From assembly GCA_031310005.1 (NCBI GenBank), contig CM062379.1:7688001-7752000 (forward strand): a DNA stretch of 64,000 nt. Reading direction: 5' to 3'. The notes under the pieces are model-generated. The model saw only the letters and a program-made list of their open reading frames with translations, searched no databases and was not told the DNA's origin. Source of the stretch: Dactylellina haptotyla. Its lineage: Eukaryota > Ascomycota > Orbiliomycetes > Orbiliales > Orbiliaceae. Made by a program: the position numbers and the translations under genes. Shown piece by piece: positions 35,376 to 45,810 of the stretch (position 1 is the stretch's first letter; each line of letters opens with the position of its first letter).

Positions 35376-36815
35376 CTACGCAGTGGTGGTCCCGAGCGCG
35401 GCAGCTACGCTCGGATCCACTGCCGGCTTAGTAGAGAAGAGGGCCTTATTTTTGTTTGCATCGACTATAGCCTGCAGTTCGGGAGTCAGGGCGGGGACAG
35501 GCCCCAAAGCCGCACTCTCTTTTACGGCATATTCGGGCAAGGCTGGCTCAATTGGGGCAATAGGAAAGAACTTAAGCATATTGATGGCTGCAACAGGGAT
35601 AAGGGCGAGCGTTGCAGCAACGTCCAAGGGATTCAAACCGGGAGCCCACAGCTGCATACTTTCCGTTGGAAGGTCAACTCGGCCAGGTCCAATAACAGCA
35701 GGCCCTCCATTAATGATTGCATCCTTGGTCAGGGCCCATGCTACATTATTATAAAGCACGCCTGAATGTCCATGGAGAACACCTGCCGGTGTGAATGGGC
35801 ACCGCTGCTGTAGGTCAAAGTTTAGAACACCAACACCTCGTTTGTCCTTCATATAAGCCGACGCCATATCGCCGATCTGCGGCTGAACGACCTCATCGTA
35901 CAATGAGGAGTAAATGGAAGTCGTAGGTACGTAGGCTGAATCACCGTCGTTGGCACGCAGTGTACGGATAAACTTGGAAAAGTACCACTGATGTAGAATC
36001 GCTGGGGCAGCAGCGATCGGGGGGGCCAGTAAGGTGCCATGAAAGTCCGCGGAGATGGCAACAAAGTTCTTTACCAAGTTGCGGGTGTGCGGCCAGTACT
36101 TGAGTGCCCACTGGATCGACAGGTTACCTTGGGACCAACCAATCACCGTGATCTGATGCTTGCTTATGTCGTCCCCTGTGTAGCCTCGATATGTTCGTAG
36201 CCATAGCCAGTGCATTGCGTACGCGATATATTCAGCGTTTTTGGGTGACTCGTCGCACATGGCGCCGGGGACGTTGACCCACGCGAAAGTTGCGAACCTG
36301 GGGCTGGCGTTCCTTAATAATTTGGCAAAATTGTGATGGTAACAACTTCCACCATAGGAGCCAGTTCCCGGCACAAGAAGGACAGGGTGCAGGTCGATGT
36401 ATTTATCCCAGTCTGCATCCAGTTGTATGGCAGCTTTCAGCTTATCTTCTGAGATGCTATAGTTTGGAGTTTCAGGAGGGATGTAGCCGCTCTTGTCCTT
36501 GACTACCGGCAATCTAGGATCGTTTGGTGCGGTCACCCTGGGCCATATCCCCCCGATCGGGGCGGCATTGTTATTATTATTTGTACTGTCGATACCCGTA
36601 GGAATGATGCCACCGCCGATAGTGGAGAGCGCATCACCAGTAACACCCTTGAGGCTTGGCGTGCTAAGGCCAAACTTGCTGGATGGGGCAGCGAATGGGG
36701 GCGCTGTTGTGCCAGGTACTGCTGGTATGGCAGTGGCAGGTGCAGTACTTGCTGGTGTAGCGGCCGGCGTCAATGCCGATACAGCCTTCTGCTTGAGGTA
36801 GGAAGAAAGGCTCAT
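35376..36815 (-). CDS. CALB-type (Candida antarctica lipase B-like) lipase
   Basis: One exon encodes 479 residues, starting at an ATG (36815). Residues 1-100 form an Ala/Pro/Thr-rich leader with a short Asn run. The alpha/beta-hydrolase domain begins near residue 140 (HPVLLVPGTGSYGG, oxyanion region). The nucleophile elbow is GWSQGN (Ser228), the acid is in YDEVVQP (Asp307) and the histidine is in HGHSG (His350). The order and spacing match Candida antarctica lipase B. No cleavable signal peptide is visible at the N-terminus, unlike typical secreted members, so it may be intracellular or exported by another route. Substrate: esters or triacylglycerols, by family. C-terminal residues 380-479 extend past the usual fold with a hydrophobic, Ala/Pro-rich segment. 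Confidence 0.9.
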   Translation of the reverse strand: MSLSSYLKQKAVSALTPAATPASTAPATAIPAVPGTTAPPFAAPSSKFGLSTPSLKGVTGDALSTIGGGIIPTGIDSTNNNNNAAPIGGIWPRVTAPNDPRLPVVKDKSGYIPPETPNYSISEDKLKAAIQLDADWDKYIDLHPVLLVPGTGSYGGSCYHHNFAKLLRNASPRFATFAWVNVPGAMCDESPKNAEYIAYAMHWLWLRTYRGYTGDDISKHQITVIGWSQGNLSIQWALKYWPHTRNLVKNFVAISADFHGTLLAPPIAAAPAILHQWYFSKFIRTLRANDGDSAYVPTTSIYSSLYDEVVQPQIGDMASAYMKDKRGVGVLNFDLQQRCPFTPAGVLHGHSGVLYNNVAWALTKDAIINGGPAVIGPGRVDLPTESMQLWAPGLNPLDVAATLALIPVAAINMLKFFPIAPIEPALPEYAVKESAALGPVPALTPELQAIVDANKNKALFSTKPAVDPSVAAALGTTTA

Positions 36816-38654
36816 CTTGATTGTTGATATCTAGACTAATAGTTTCTTAATTGGAGTTATGGGGTTTTAGAGTTATTGGGAGGTTGCTCAATTAGATATG
36901 ATAATAACCACCCTGAGGAAGATGAGATCTTGAAAGAATAGGGAATTGTGAGAGCTGTTGGGAACTGTTGATTTATATAAATCGTGTTATTCTGACTACC
37001 CCACTTCTGTCCATGGTTTGAGCTTTTAAGTTTCATATAAAATATTGAATATCAGCTCGAAAAAATCATCGGCGACAGCTATGCCGAGAATCTACGGAAG
37101 GTATGGTGTTCTCTAACTGGATCAGACCCGAAATAGCGATAGCTACCTCCGATTGCGACCTAATCCGCAGGCCGAACCGAACACTAGTCGTATCGATATC
37201 AAGCCAAGTAGTTTTCAAAACAGCGGATTAGATGGATTAACTATATCAGCAAGTACATACCCTGTTCTATTTCTTGCATTAAAGGCTGAGTATATACTAG
37301 TTGGCGACTGCTCAGCTTTAGGAACTAAATTTCAGAGCTTTGTTGGTTCTAAGCCCTCGGATGTGTTGAGTATATGAGGGTTTATTTCCTCATGCCTGCA
37401 TCTATACCAGCTGATAGAATCCCTGCGAATGCATATCTTTTTCTCATTCTAGCTAGGGTAGAGACAAACAAAAAGGCTTCAGATGTCAAACATCCGGCGG
37501 CGCCGACAGAAAACTAGGATTGCGACTCATGGCTAAGGCACACCACTGTGACTTGGACTGGGTTGCCTCTCACGACATTCCAGATACCACCTGATGCATA
37601 GCGATTGCGACTACGCATAGCTTCGAATACGCTGTCGAAGCTTAAACTGCCGTTTATTCTTGGAGTTGAGCACTAAAATTCACGGAATGTCATTTTAAAA
37701 AGATGTATTTGTTCGCGATTGCGACTCTTGCTGTGGGTCTGGTTTAAACCTCCCGAGTTCCGCCACGCCGAGCCGGAAGCGATCGTGAGTGGCCTTATTT
37801 ATTCCGCTGTGGATTTCTTTTTGCTTCCCTGGTAAAGCAGCCTGTTTTGCCCACATTGCGATTTAGCGCGCTCTTTGATCATAAAACGTAAGCCGGAGTA
37901 AACGGGGTCGTTTTTATAATGCCTAGGCGTTGTGTAGCTGAGAGTTTGCTGTCAGCGTTCCACTAATACTGAGAACTCGCGCTTCCAAAGAACAGTACCT
38001 GACTTTGTGTTCGCGTGATGCCCTCCGGTTCTGGTAATACGGTGCAACTGAGAATGATTCTGTTTTTGATTTACAGAGTCTAGCGTATATTTTGACGGCC
38101 CTGTCTATCTAGCATATCCTTGCAGGTTCTAGCACAATAAGACACACACCGCCTATAAGTCTCGCGAGCCCTCCTTCGCTTAGCGGGAATGAACAAACAT
38201 CTAAAATATCCTATTCGAGCATACAATGGCTCCAAATACAATTTATTACCCCGTATTTTCGAGGAAATAAAGACCTATGTTCAAGAGGTAAATAAAAAAT
38301 GGGTGACTGCTGAGGATTTTCAATGCAGTTACCACAACGCGCTCCTCTGCAAGTTCAGATAACAATGTGAAGGAAACCGAAGTGTTTTTAAACCGTTCGC
38401 CAGATTTAGGAAACAACCGCACTTGTGAGTTCTACCTGAGGGTACCGCTTTTAATCTCGGCGCAAAGAAAACCTCTATTTAAATAAGTTTATCAAACGAA
38501 TCTTTGCGTAGCGTAACTAATAATTGGTATTGAAACTGGGGGTATAAAAGCTCGGATATGTACATAAGAACAAAAAATCTAGATGATATCATCAAACAGC
38601 CCTCCTACGCCTCGAATAACAAGATTTACAGTGTATCAACACTTTGTGAATCTA
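36816..38654. other. Intergenic, 1.8 kb, no gene supported
   Basis: This holds the lipase promoter near 36816-37000 and otherwise shows no motif-bearing frame. The short + strand frame at 37153-37377 is isolated. Several CTCGGC/GCGACT-like patches recur (37137, 37515, 37605), but I see no ordered repeat. Confidence 0.45.
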
Positions 38655-39041
38655 TCACGGACGTCCGGATGATGTAGGCTGAATCGTAGGTCGAACAGTT
38701 GGAGTAGATCCTGTGCTGCTTGTGGGTGGAGCAGACCCGGTTGGCGTTGGGTCGGCTTCACAAGGCTTTCCGATCAAGTCTCGCAGCTTTTCCCAGATGA
38801 TACCGTCATATTTGCAACCGCGGAGACTTGGGAAAAGTGGGTGCGCCCGATCGACGGGGACACCAACGCTCCTCGCCCATTCGTTGATAGCGAAGATAAC
38901 GCTCATTATTTCTGCCTCTTGCGATTCAAGAGGTATTGGTGGCGCGGTAACAGGAGGCGGAACTGCGGCCTGAGGTGTGGGCATCGCATTTAGTCCGCTT
39001 GCGATAGTCGCGATGAGGAGAACCAGGCTTGCAGGGCGCAT
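38655..39041 (-). CDS. Small secreted protein, Pro/Thr-rich C-terminus
   Basis: One exon of 128 residues. It has a strong signal peptide (MRPASLVLLIATIASGLNAM). A Pro-rich segment at about 21-40 leads to a helical domain (about 41-95) with two cysteines (GCKYDG and KPCEAD) that could form one disulfide. The Thr/Pro/Ser-rich tail is probably O-glycosylated. It has no GPI signal. Size, secretion and cysteine pair are compatible with an effector-like small secreted protein, but nothing identifies a target. It sits alone, with about 1.8 kb of non-coding DNA on one side and 2 kb on the other. Confidence 0.72.
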   Translation of the reverse strand: MRPASLVLLIATIASGLNAMPTPQAAVPPPVTAPPIPLESQEAEIMSVIFAINEWARSVGVPVDRAHPLFPSLRGCKYDGIIWEKLRDLIGKPCEADPTPTGSAPPTSSTGSTPTVRPTIQPTSSGRP

Positions 39042-41032
39042 TTTGTGATGATAAGGATAAGAATTGAAGGGATTTAATAATCAGATGTAAATCAGTGATC
39101 TGATCAATGGACAAGATGTTGTGAATAAATATCCGATTGAGGTATTGCTGAAGCGAATATCTCTTTGATCATCGTACGGAGCTACCACCAATCTATATAT
39201 ACTTTGATATAGGGATATCAAGATCACACGACATGACCGCCAAGCCCGAGAACGGACATTCTATTGCTACTACCTACAATGATCATCGCGGCGACCCTGT
39301 AATCTCCTAGATGTTCTCACCAGCCAGGTTCAGAAGGGCGCCCAGTCCCCAATGTCTAACATTTCGCCCGAGTCGGCTTGGTTGATCTGGATCAAGTTTT
39401 GAACCAGATTTCCCCGGTTTTAAAATGCTGGGTCTAGCTGTAGTGGGATTTCCAACTAGATGTCATTTATCAGAAGTCAGCACGTTATATTGGGCTGAAC
39501 CCTTGTGCTTGTCCGGGTAGTGCCTTGTTGCGTTGGAATTCCAGTGGATGCCAAGCCAAAAACTAGCCGTGCGCTGGCTATCTCGCGTGTTGAAGACACA
39601 ATCCTTCCCTTCATATATCTTTCTCGATTGAGAGAATTTGGTCTTTGCTATTATTGATTCGAGATGCTTCGCTAGGGTTAAGATGCTTTTGATCGGCATT
39701 CTCTGTTAGAATTATATCTTATAAATATTCGAGTATCATAGGCATCCTCGCGCGAGCATGACTACCAACAAACCACCAAGATATAAGGATGAAACATTCA
39801 AAAAGCGAGTTCAAACAAAGATTAGCTTATCAGATTTCGCAATTTTAAGAATATAACCTTCCGAGATTTGTACTCCGATGCAAGCCAAACATGTCAACAG
39901 CCAAATTAACGGGAGTCGATCTGATACTCCGCTGGGGTCTTTGTTGCACTTATTCGTTAACTGGTCATGCGTGACTGACCACGTTTTTCTACTCTCGGCT
40001 ATTGCTTGTCCGCCCGAAGGCAGGGTAATAAAGGAAATTCTCCGAAACTAGCGCTACACTTATGCTAGCTTGGAAGTTTTACAAAGCAATGTAATTGATA
40101 GAATAAAAATGTAAAAAAAGTTCGAATATCTTCCAAGTTTACCGATATAAGAAGAATTATATCTATTGAATATAGGATGAAAGAGAACTCCATTGAGGTA
40201 ATTTATTTTACGAACGCTAGAAACTGAAGGTGTTACAGCGCACGCACAAGGTCGCTGGAAGAAAGCACAACACATTCTAGACTCGGTTCACATGAAAAGC
40301 TTGACCCTTAGTATGTAATGAAAACGCAGGCTGCTATCAACGTAGTTATGCGTAGTTGATTTACATCTACTAACCTTCCTGCTTCCGCTGGACGAGAACG
40401 CTGCGTTTCATCGAATATGCAATCAGCTAACCTCGAATGTCTCATGGGGACCCATGTTCGAGACTCTTTACTATTTGACCTACCATATGCAGTAAGAGAG
40501 TTAGAGAACCTAGATTGAGCTTGTGTGCTAAATGGGGATAAAGTTGAATATCTCTAGGCTTAAAAGGGTTTAGAGCAGTAAGAAAAGGTCGCCAAACAAG
40601 CCCTAGGCTATAAGCAGGCACCCAAGGCCAAAACGTAATATTCCCGATGGTGATACCAGTGATGCATATATTATAGCTAAAGGAAGAGTAGCCTATCAAG
40701 ATTGTAGCCACATCTCGCATCCCAAGGTGTCTTGTATCCTCGTAGTAGAATAAGTTGTACCATTGCCTAAAAGCAATCGCAAAAAACGTGTTGGAACTTG
40801 GCACCTATCGCCTACCTTTCGCGAAAATACAATTGAGATCGGAACCCATATAGTCATGGTAAGTTGCTAATAACTAGCTCCTATATCTACGTTTAAACAG
40901 CCTAACACTCATAGCAAGCCTTATGGGTACCCTGGGTATAGTAGATCTGTGCATTAGGCCCTCGCGGACCTACTCGGCTTCGGCACGACGGGTATCGCGT
41001 TGACGACCGTGATTCCCTTTTGTACAGCAGCA
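39042..41032. other. Intergenic, 2 kb, no gene supported
   Basis: Short frames (for example 39463-39699 and 40442-40804 on the minus strand) lack recognisable motifs or flanking splice logic. The second is hydrophobic but has no homologous feel. Nothing else stands out. The region leads into a zone of decayed genes. Confidence 0.4.
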
Positions 41033-42039
41033 CTAGCATATAACTCGCACCCGGCGTATCAGCTTCAAATAAAAGCTTTTCAAATCCCAACTTGGAGATC
41101 TACAAAAGTTCTTTAAGGCGTTAACCACTGCTATCAATTTGCCCCAGTCCGAAAATTGCGAATGCGCGCAAAGGCCCTGTACTAATAACTGCGCGTCGTC
41201 TCCTCCTCCTCCATATCCATGGTAGGAAGGATTAAACTCATCGCTATTATCGTTACAATCACCGCTATCAGATTCATGACCATCGGAATCAAAACCAGCA
41301 TGTATTACTGTGGCTTTGGTCCCGAAATGTTGCCTCATGTACTTTTCGTAAGCCTTTTTAGTAGATGCTTTTTCTCTTTCATTCACTTTGAATCTTGGGT
41401 ATTTGCGTAGGAATTGTGTTGTTTCGTTAATAATATTGTCCTTAAGACCCGGAATTTGCAAATTCTGCCGCGGCATACAGTTGGACAATCTGTTCGTATT
41501 TAAATGATTTTGGTGGCATTTTGTACGGTGTTTCGTACATCCAGGTGGCGACCGCTTCAAAGGTATCAGCTGAAATGTTATTTAATGTTACGATACCGGT
41601 TTTCGATTCTAGAAATTGCCCGTTGCAGATGGCCTTCATATAGCTAGATTTATCGATTACTTTTTTAGAGTAAAGCGGAAAGGATCTCTGCATGGTACCA
41701 GACCCCGCGATGACTTCCATGTCAGTTTCTTTGAAGGACTTGAGTTTAACTAATCTGATAAGATTGAAGGTCAGCCTCGTATCTAGTTGGAGTGATTGAT
41801 GGTGCTATTGTAAAGAAAGGCGGATACTTTAAAATCCAACTATCAGATTCTTCTACACCGGGTGTAAATACAAAGTCATCATCCTTCTGATCAATTATCA
41901 TGGTCGGAGGCGGTTCGGCCGTAGATTCGTCATTTTGAGCTATTGCTGGGTGGTGAGTCGTGGGTTCATCGCTATTTGTTGGATTAGGTTTCGAACCGGT
42001 TTTCGATTTTGAAACCCCGAAACGTGTAGTTGGAGCCAT
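41033..42039 (-). pseudogene. BTB/POZ-domain protein, frameshifted within the BTB domain
   Basis: Exon 1 is 42039-41828 and exon 2 starts at 41754; the donor is GTATCC (41827) and the acceptor CAG. This gives an N-terminal disordered leader (MAPTTRFGVSKSKTGSK) then the BTB fold: LVKLKSFKETDMEVIAGSG, FPLYSKKVIDKSSYMKAICN, and ISADTFEAVATWMYETPYKM, ending at IVQLYAAAEF. At 41461-41460 the reading moves by one base, and the expected continuation LQIPGLKDNIINETTQFL is in another frame. One missing T in a TTT/TTG run explains it. That second frame then runs about 135 residues to 41033 with an acidic, Gly-rich middle. It is either a young pseudogene, a sequencing error in a homopolymer, or a shorter truncated protein. 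BTB proteins usually act as Cul3 adaptors or dimerise. Confidence 0.75.
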
Positions 42040-42348
42040 TGTAAATTTTGTTTGATTCTGTGTATTCGATCTAATATCTTTATTATTATCCGGGCTATAG
42101 CGGGGTTTTAAATAGATCTTTGGTTGACGGCGTCGTAGCGATAAAATAGCTCTCAATAGGTAGAACTCTGAGATGCTGGACTTTATATACCCGTCAGATC
42201 CGTTCGCCAACTTTCCCGGATCCTCGACAAACGCGAATCGAATCGAATATTCACGGAAACATTCCAAAAGAAAAACAGAAGATGAAACAAACTTGCAACA
42301 CACACACACGTCGCGTGGCGGAGATGTGAATGTTCAGCCTTTTGAACG

Positions 42349-42564
42349 GAGAAGTTAATTGGATTTCAAAGAAGCCCGCTATATTCCCATGACTCAGATA
42401 TACCTGGCAAAGTATTTGGCGAAGAGGGAAAAATTACACATACGCGTGACGTGTCAAAGATATAGAATTTTTTGGATGGAGAGGTTAGTTGGGTTCAAAT
42501 CAGCCTGGTTTATACTTTATTCCCATGACTCAAATAAACCTAGTAAAGTATTTTGGCGAAGTGG
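42349..42564. repeat. Degenerate direct repeat, two copies of about 80 bases
   Basis: Copy 1 (about 42349-42428) and copy 2 (about 42479-42564) share the same order of blocks: GAGARGTTARTTGG, then TTCAAA, then TTCCCATGACTCARATAWACCT, then AAAGTATTT and GGCGAAG. Copy 2 has a few inserted bases. The unit is not coding in any shared frame. It may be a duplicated remnant of a promoter or of a mobile element end. Confidence 0.6.
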
Positions 42565-42993
42565 TAATCTAGCACCACATTTGTATTGGGCCATGTATAC
42601 TTATCATATAAGTTTTGAACCTCAAATTCGCACTTCTGAAGCACATTCCTTTGGTTCGAATTGGTGCGATAATCCTTGTTTTGGTTCTTCCAATATTTTT
42701 TTTACATTGTCTTAACGCCAAAAATATCGGGTTTGCCGGGTTCTACTTTACTCACTTATTAGATCTTGGCTTTAAGAATTTGTGTCCAGACTTCTAGGTC
42801 GGTCGCAGTTAGACTGTTGTTCGTGAGCGCAAAATTTTGGTCCTCTGATTTCAACTTTGTGTTGCGCGAGTCTTTGCTACGAGACGTGAGCAAGCACCAG
42901 ATTGACCAACTCAAATAAATGTTATTACTTTTTATTTATAACTATTGTACTCGGTATTCTCTAGGAGATGTTATATTAGAGTTTCTGAAATAT

Positions 42994-43137
42994 CTAGGTA
43001 TTCATAGCCCAAAAGTCTAGAAATGTTTTCGCGCCAGATACTGCAGTTGCTGCAGCGTAAAGTTGCCAGACTTTATCTTTATGGCTGTCGGCATAGTCAC
43101 AGACACCTTTGATGATTAGGGTTCTATCGAAGACCAT
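42994..43137 (-). pseudogene. Inverted C-terminal fragment of a Pfs-type nucleosidase domain
   Basis: The 47-residue minus-strand frame reads [20 protein letters not shown] followed by [15 protein letters not shown], the C-terminal signature of fungal Pfs/MTAN-like (PNP_UDP_1 fold) domains. It keeps the aspartate of VCDYADSH. Everything upstream of the fragment (the Rossmann-like core) is missing on this strand, since the + strand copy begins at almost the same base. It looks like a broken end left by an inversion. Confidence 0.75.
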
Positions 43138-43988
43138 AATGTGGTTATAGCGTGTCCGCATAAGCACGAAGTTTTACAAAATTCCTCAGCGACGACAGCT
43201 GAAATTGTAGTTGCCGGGCTGCTTCTCTCATTCCCCGATATTAAATTTATGCTGTTAATTGGTCTGGGGGGAGGTTTGCCGCTGTCAGTTAGGCTGGGTG
43301 ATGTGGTTGTTGGTTGCACTTGAGGTCAAACGCCATCAGTAATTTTCGGCGTTGTGAACGAAGGCAGAGTGTTCACGCGAAGTGGCCAGCGTACCAGTCC
43401 TCCGCCGCTCTTCTCGCAGCATTGGCGAAACTGAACACAGAGGACTTCATCAACGCTTCTAAGGTACCGGGCTTACCCCATCACTTAGAAGAACTCAAAA
43501 CAAAGCTTCCGGATGTTGCCTCAAAATATCTAAGACCCGATTCTCTCGAGGATATTCGATTTCATTCAGAGTATCATCACATTCGCTCCTCAGCAGATGG
43601 AGTAGAGGATGCATACGGTGTGCCTTGCAAATACTGCGATGCGAGAGAACTATTTGAGAGAGCGCCCAGGACCATGAAGATTCACTATGGTCTTATCGCA
43701 TCAGGAAACCATTTTTTCGATGACTCTATTTATCGAGAATATATGAAACAGTACTTTGAAAACAAAATTTTATGCATGGATACCGAAGCTACTGGGATGT
43801 TGAGTAATTTACCTTGCCTTGTGATTCGAGGTATTTGCCATTATGCAGACTCGCATAAAGTTGGCTGTAGGGCATGGGAGGAACCTGCATCTGCTATGGC
43901 TGTAGCATTTGCAAAAGAGTTACTAACCGGTAGTTTTATTGTCCACGACCCCCGGTGTCGATTTTGTGATTGGTCGGGACCGGGGTGA
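43135..43988 (+). pseudogene. Pfs-type nucleosidase domain, N-truncated, with a stop and a frameshift
   Basis: The + strand reads HNVVIACPH, then the glycine loop LLIGLGGGLP, then RLGDVVVG, followed by an in-frame TGA at 43321-43323. The same frame resumes as SVIFGVVNEGRVFTRSG, then shifts by one frame between about 43385 and 43410 into SSAALLAALAKLNTEDF. It then continues intact to 43988 through HYGLIASGNHFFDD, MDTEATGML and VIRGICHYADSH. The usual start of the domain (about 40 residues before HNVVIAC) is absent. The position normally held by Asp in VIRGICDYADSH is His, so catalysis would be lost in any case. In fungi these domains often head NLR-like het/defence proteins; no NACHT or repeat region follows here. 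Confidence 0.78.
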
Positions 43989-44082
43989 CCCTCCCGCTTT
44001 CGGAAATGTGTTGTGGTTAAACGCCCTATTGGATCGAAAATCGACATTGGACTTCTGCCGGTTAAGATCCCTTACCAAAAAA

Positions 44083-44117
44083 TTGGGTTAATAGGTTGGG
44101 TTAACAGGTTGGGTTAC
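44083..44117 (+). repeat. Telomere-like 13-base tandem repeat at the left edge of the AT island
   Basis: TTGGGTTAAYAGG occurs twice in tandem, followed by a partial third copy (TTGGGTTA). It is the same strand sense and similar composition (GGGTTA) as the telomere array at the right edge of the island. It is short and degenerate and could be chance; its position exactly at the composition boundary is what makes it worth noting. Confidence 0.45.
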
Positions 44118-45405
44118 CACATTCAATTTTTAATTAAATAGCTAATTAGTTGGCTAACTGACCGCCCAACTGATAACCAAGGCAACACATCAACCTAGCC
44201 AACCAGGACTAAATTGCAACCCTAGCACGATTAACAATTGACAAATTTATCAACACCAAAAATCTAGACCTGGTGATGCTTATTAACATTATTATCATTA
44301 CTGTTTATGCTATTAATATTATTATTAATGTCTAGTATTAAACGAACATGGTAAACACTACTAAATCTGGTAGATCTGGTAAACAACTGATTATACCACT
44401 AAGCATGATACAGTATTAAATTAACGAATACATTTATTAATAATCAATTATTACATTTAGTAGTGGCGGATATTTTGGGGTTGATTCCCTCGTACCTATT
44501 ATTAATAATATATAAACAATCTTTTAACCACTTTTACTAAATTATATATTCTTTCTTCTATAATTTACACCTACCTATTTTCTAATTTTTTAATTACAAT
44601 TCCATCATTATAATGGGATAATTAATAATTGTAATATTATTAAAATTTTATATATATAAGAATAGATTATAACCTATATATAAATATTAAAATTATGGTT
44701 ATAATATTAAAATTAATATTATTATATTTACTTTTAATTTTTTTAATTATTTTATTTATTTTATTTATTAATTTCATTAATTATATTTATTAAGCAATCC
44801 CCAATTAAATATTATAAAGTTGCATTTAGTGTTGAGTATTAAATAATTATATTTAAGGTTATTACTACCTTAATTAAAAAAATTAAGATGGTTATTATAC
44901 CCATCACCTAATTCCACACCTAAATAATTAAAGAGCTTTTAGCTGGTGATTTTTATTAAAAAAATAAAGTAAAGATTTTCTTTTACTCAGATTTCAATAT
45001 TGCTAAACTTAGATGTTATTAGTAGGATATATCCATTAAAAAAAATAAATAATCCAGATTTTAAGTAAACAATCAAAAATATGTTCTAATTATAAACTAC
45101 TATTTGATTATAATTTTAACCTAATTTAATATAAATATAATTTGTTGATCCTGATATTTTCCTTCAATCATATAGCTTAATCAATTTAAGCAACTAAAAT
45201 TAGAACCCTCACCCCCTACACTATCTATACTTTAAACAAAGGTTTATTCAATTTATATAAAGACTTTTTTAAAAAAAACAAAATTATTTACATTAATTAT
45301 TTATATAATTGCAAATAATATTTGGGTACTATTATGTATACTCTTACTTATTTTAGATTAAGTATCTCTCGCCTAGATAATAAGGTTAAACGTAGTGTTT
45401 GAACA

Positions 45406-45810
45406 GTGCCTAAACCAAAAACTAAGGCTATGGCTACCACTATTATTACTACCAAACCTATTATTATTATTATTAGTAGTAGTGATAATAACAATAACTT
45501 TAAGTCCACCAAATCCAAATTTACTATTACTATTAGTAATAGTAGTAATAATAGTAGTAGTCCTAGTAATAGCTCCAAATCCAAGTTTAGATCCGAATCT
45601 GATTTAGGAAACTCTACTAATAAATTAATCAATAATAACAACAATATTAATGAAAAAGAAAAACCGACTAAAGTGGAAGGACCCAACAGCTCCCAATTAT
45701 TAGTTACTCTAAGTAGTAATGTTAATATTATAAATACTAGTACTAATGCTGATATTAAAAAAAAAGAAGAAAAAGAAAAAAAAAAAAAAAAAACCATCCA
45801 CTTTATATAA
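45406..45810 (+). other. Low-complexity Asn/Ser/Lys-rich frame in the AT island
   Basis: A 134-residue + strand frame made of trinucleotide-type runs (ATT/AGT/AAT), ending in a poly-Lys tract from an A-run. An antisense frame of similar length exists, so openness is a by-product of simple sequence. It retains somewhat more C and G than its surroundings (ACCAAACCT, GGACCCAACAGC), hinting at a remnant of older coding DNA. I do not call it a gene. Confidence 0.3.

Noticed and set aside
40442-40804. 120-residue hydrophobic minus-strand frame
   Set aside because: No clear membrane topology, no family resemblance and no neighbouring exons.
45348-45810. Two antisense frames of 134-149 residues in the AT island
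   Set aside because: Openness follows from trinucleotide simple repeats; listed only as low-complexity sequence, not as a gene.
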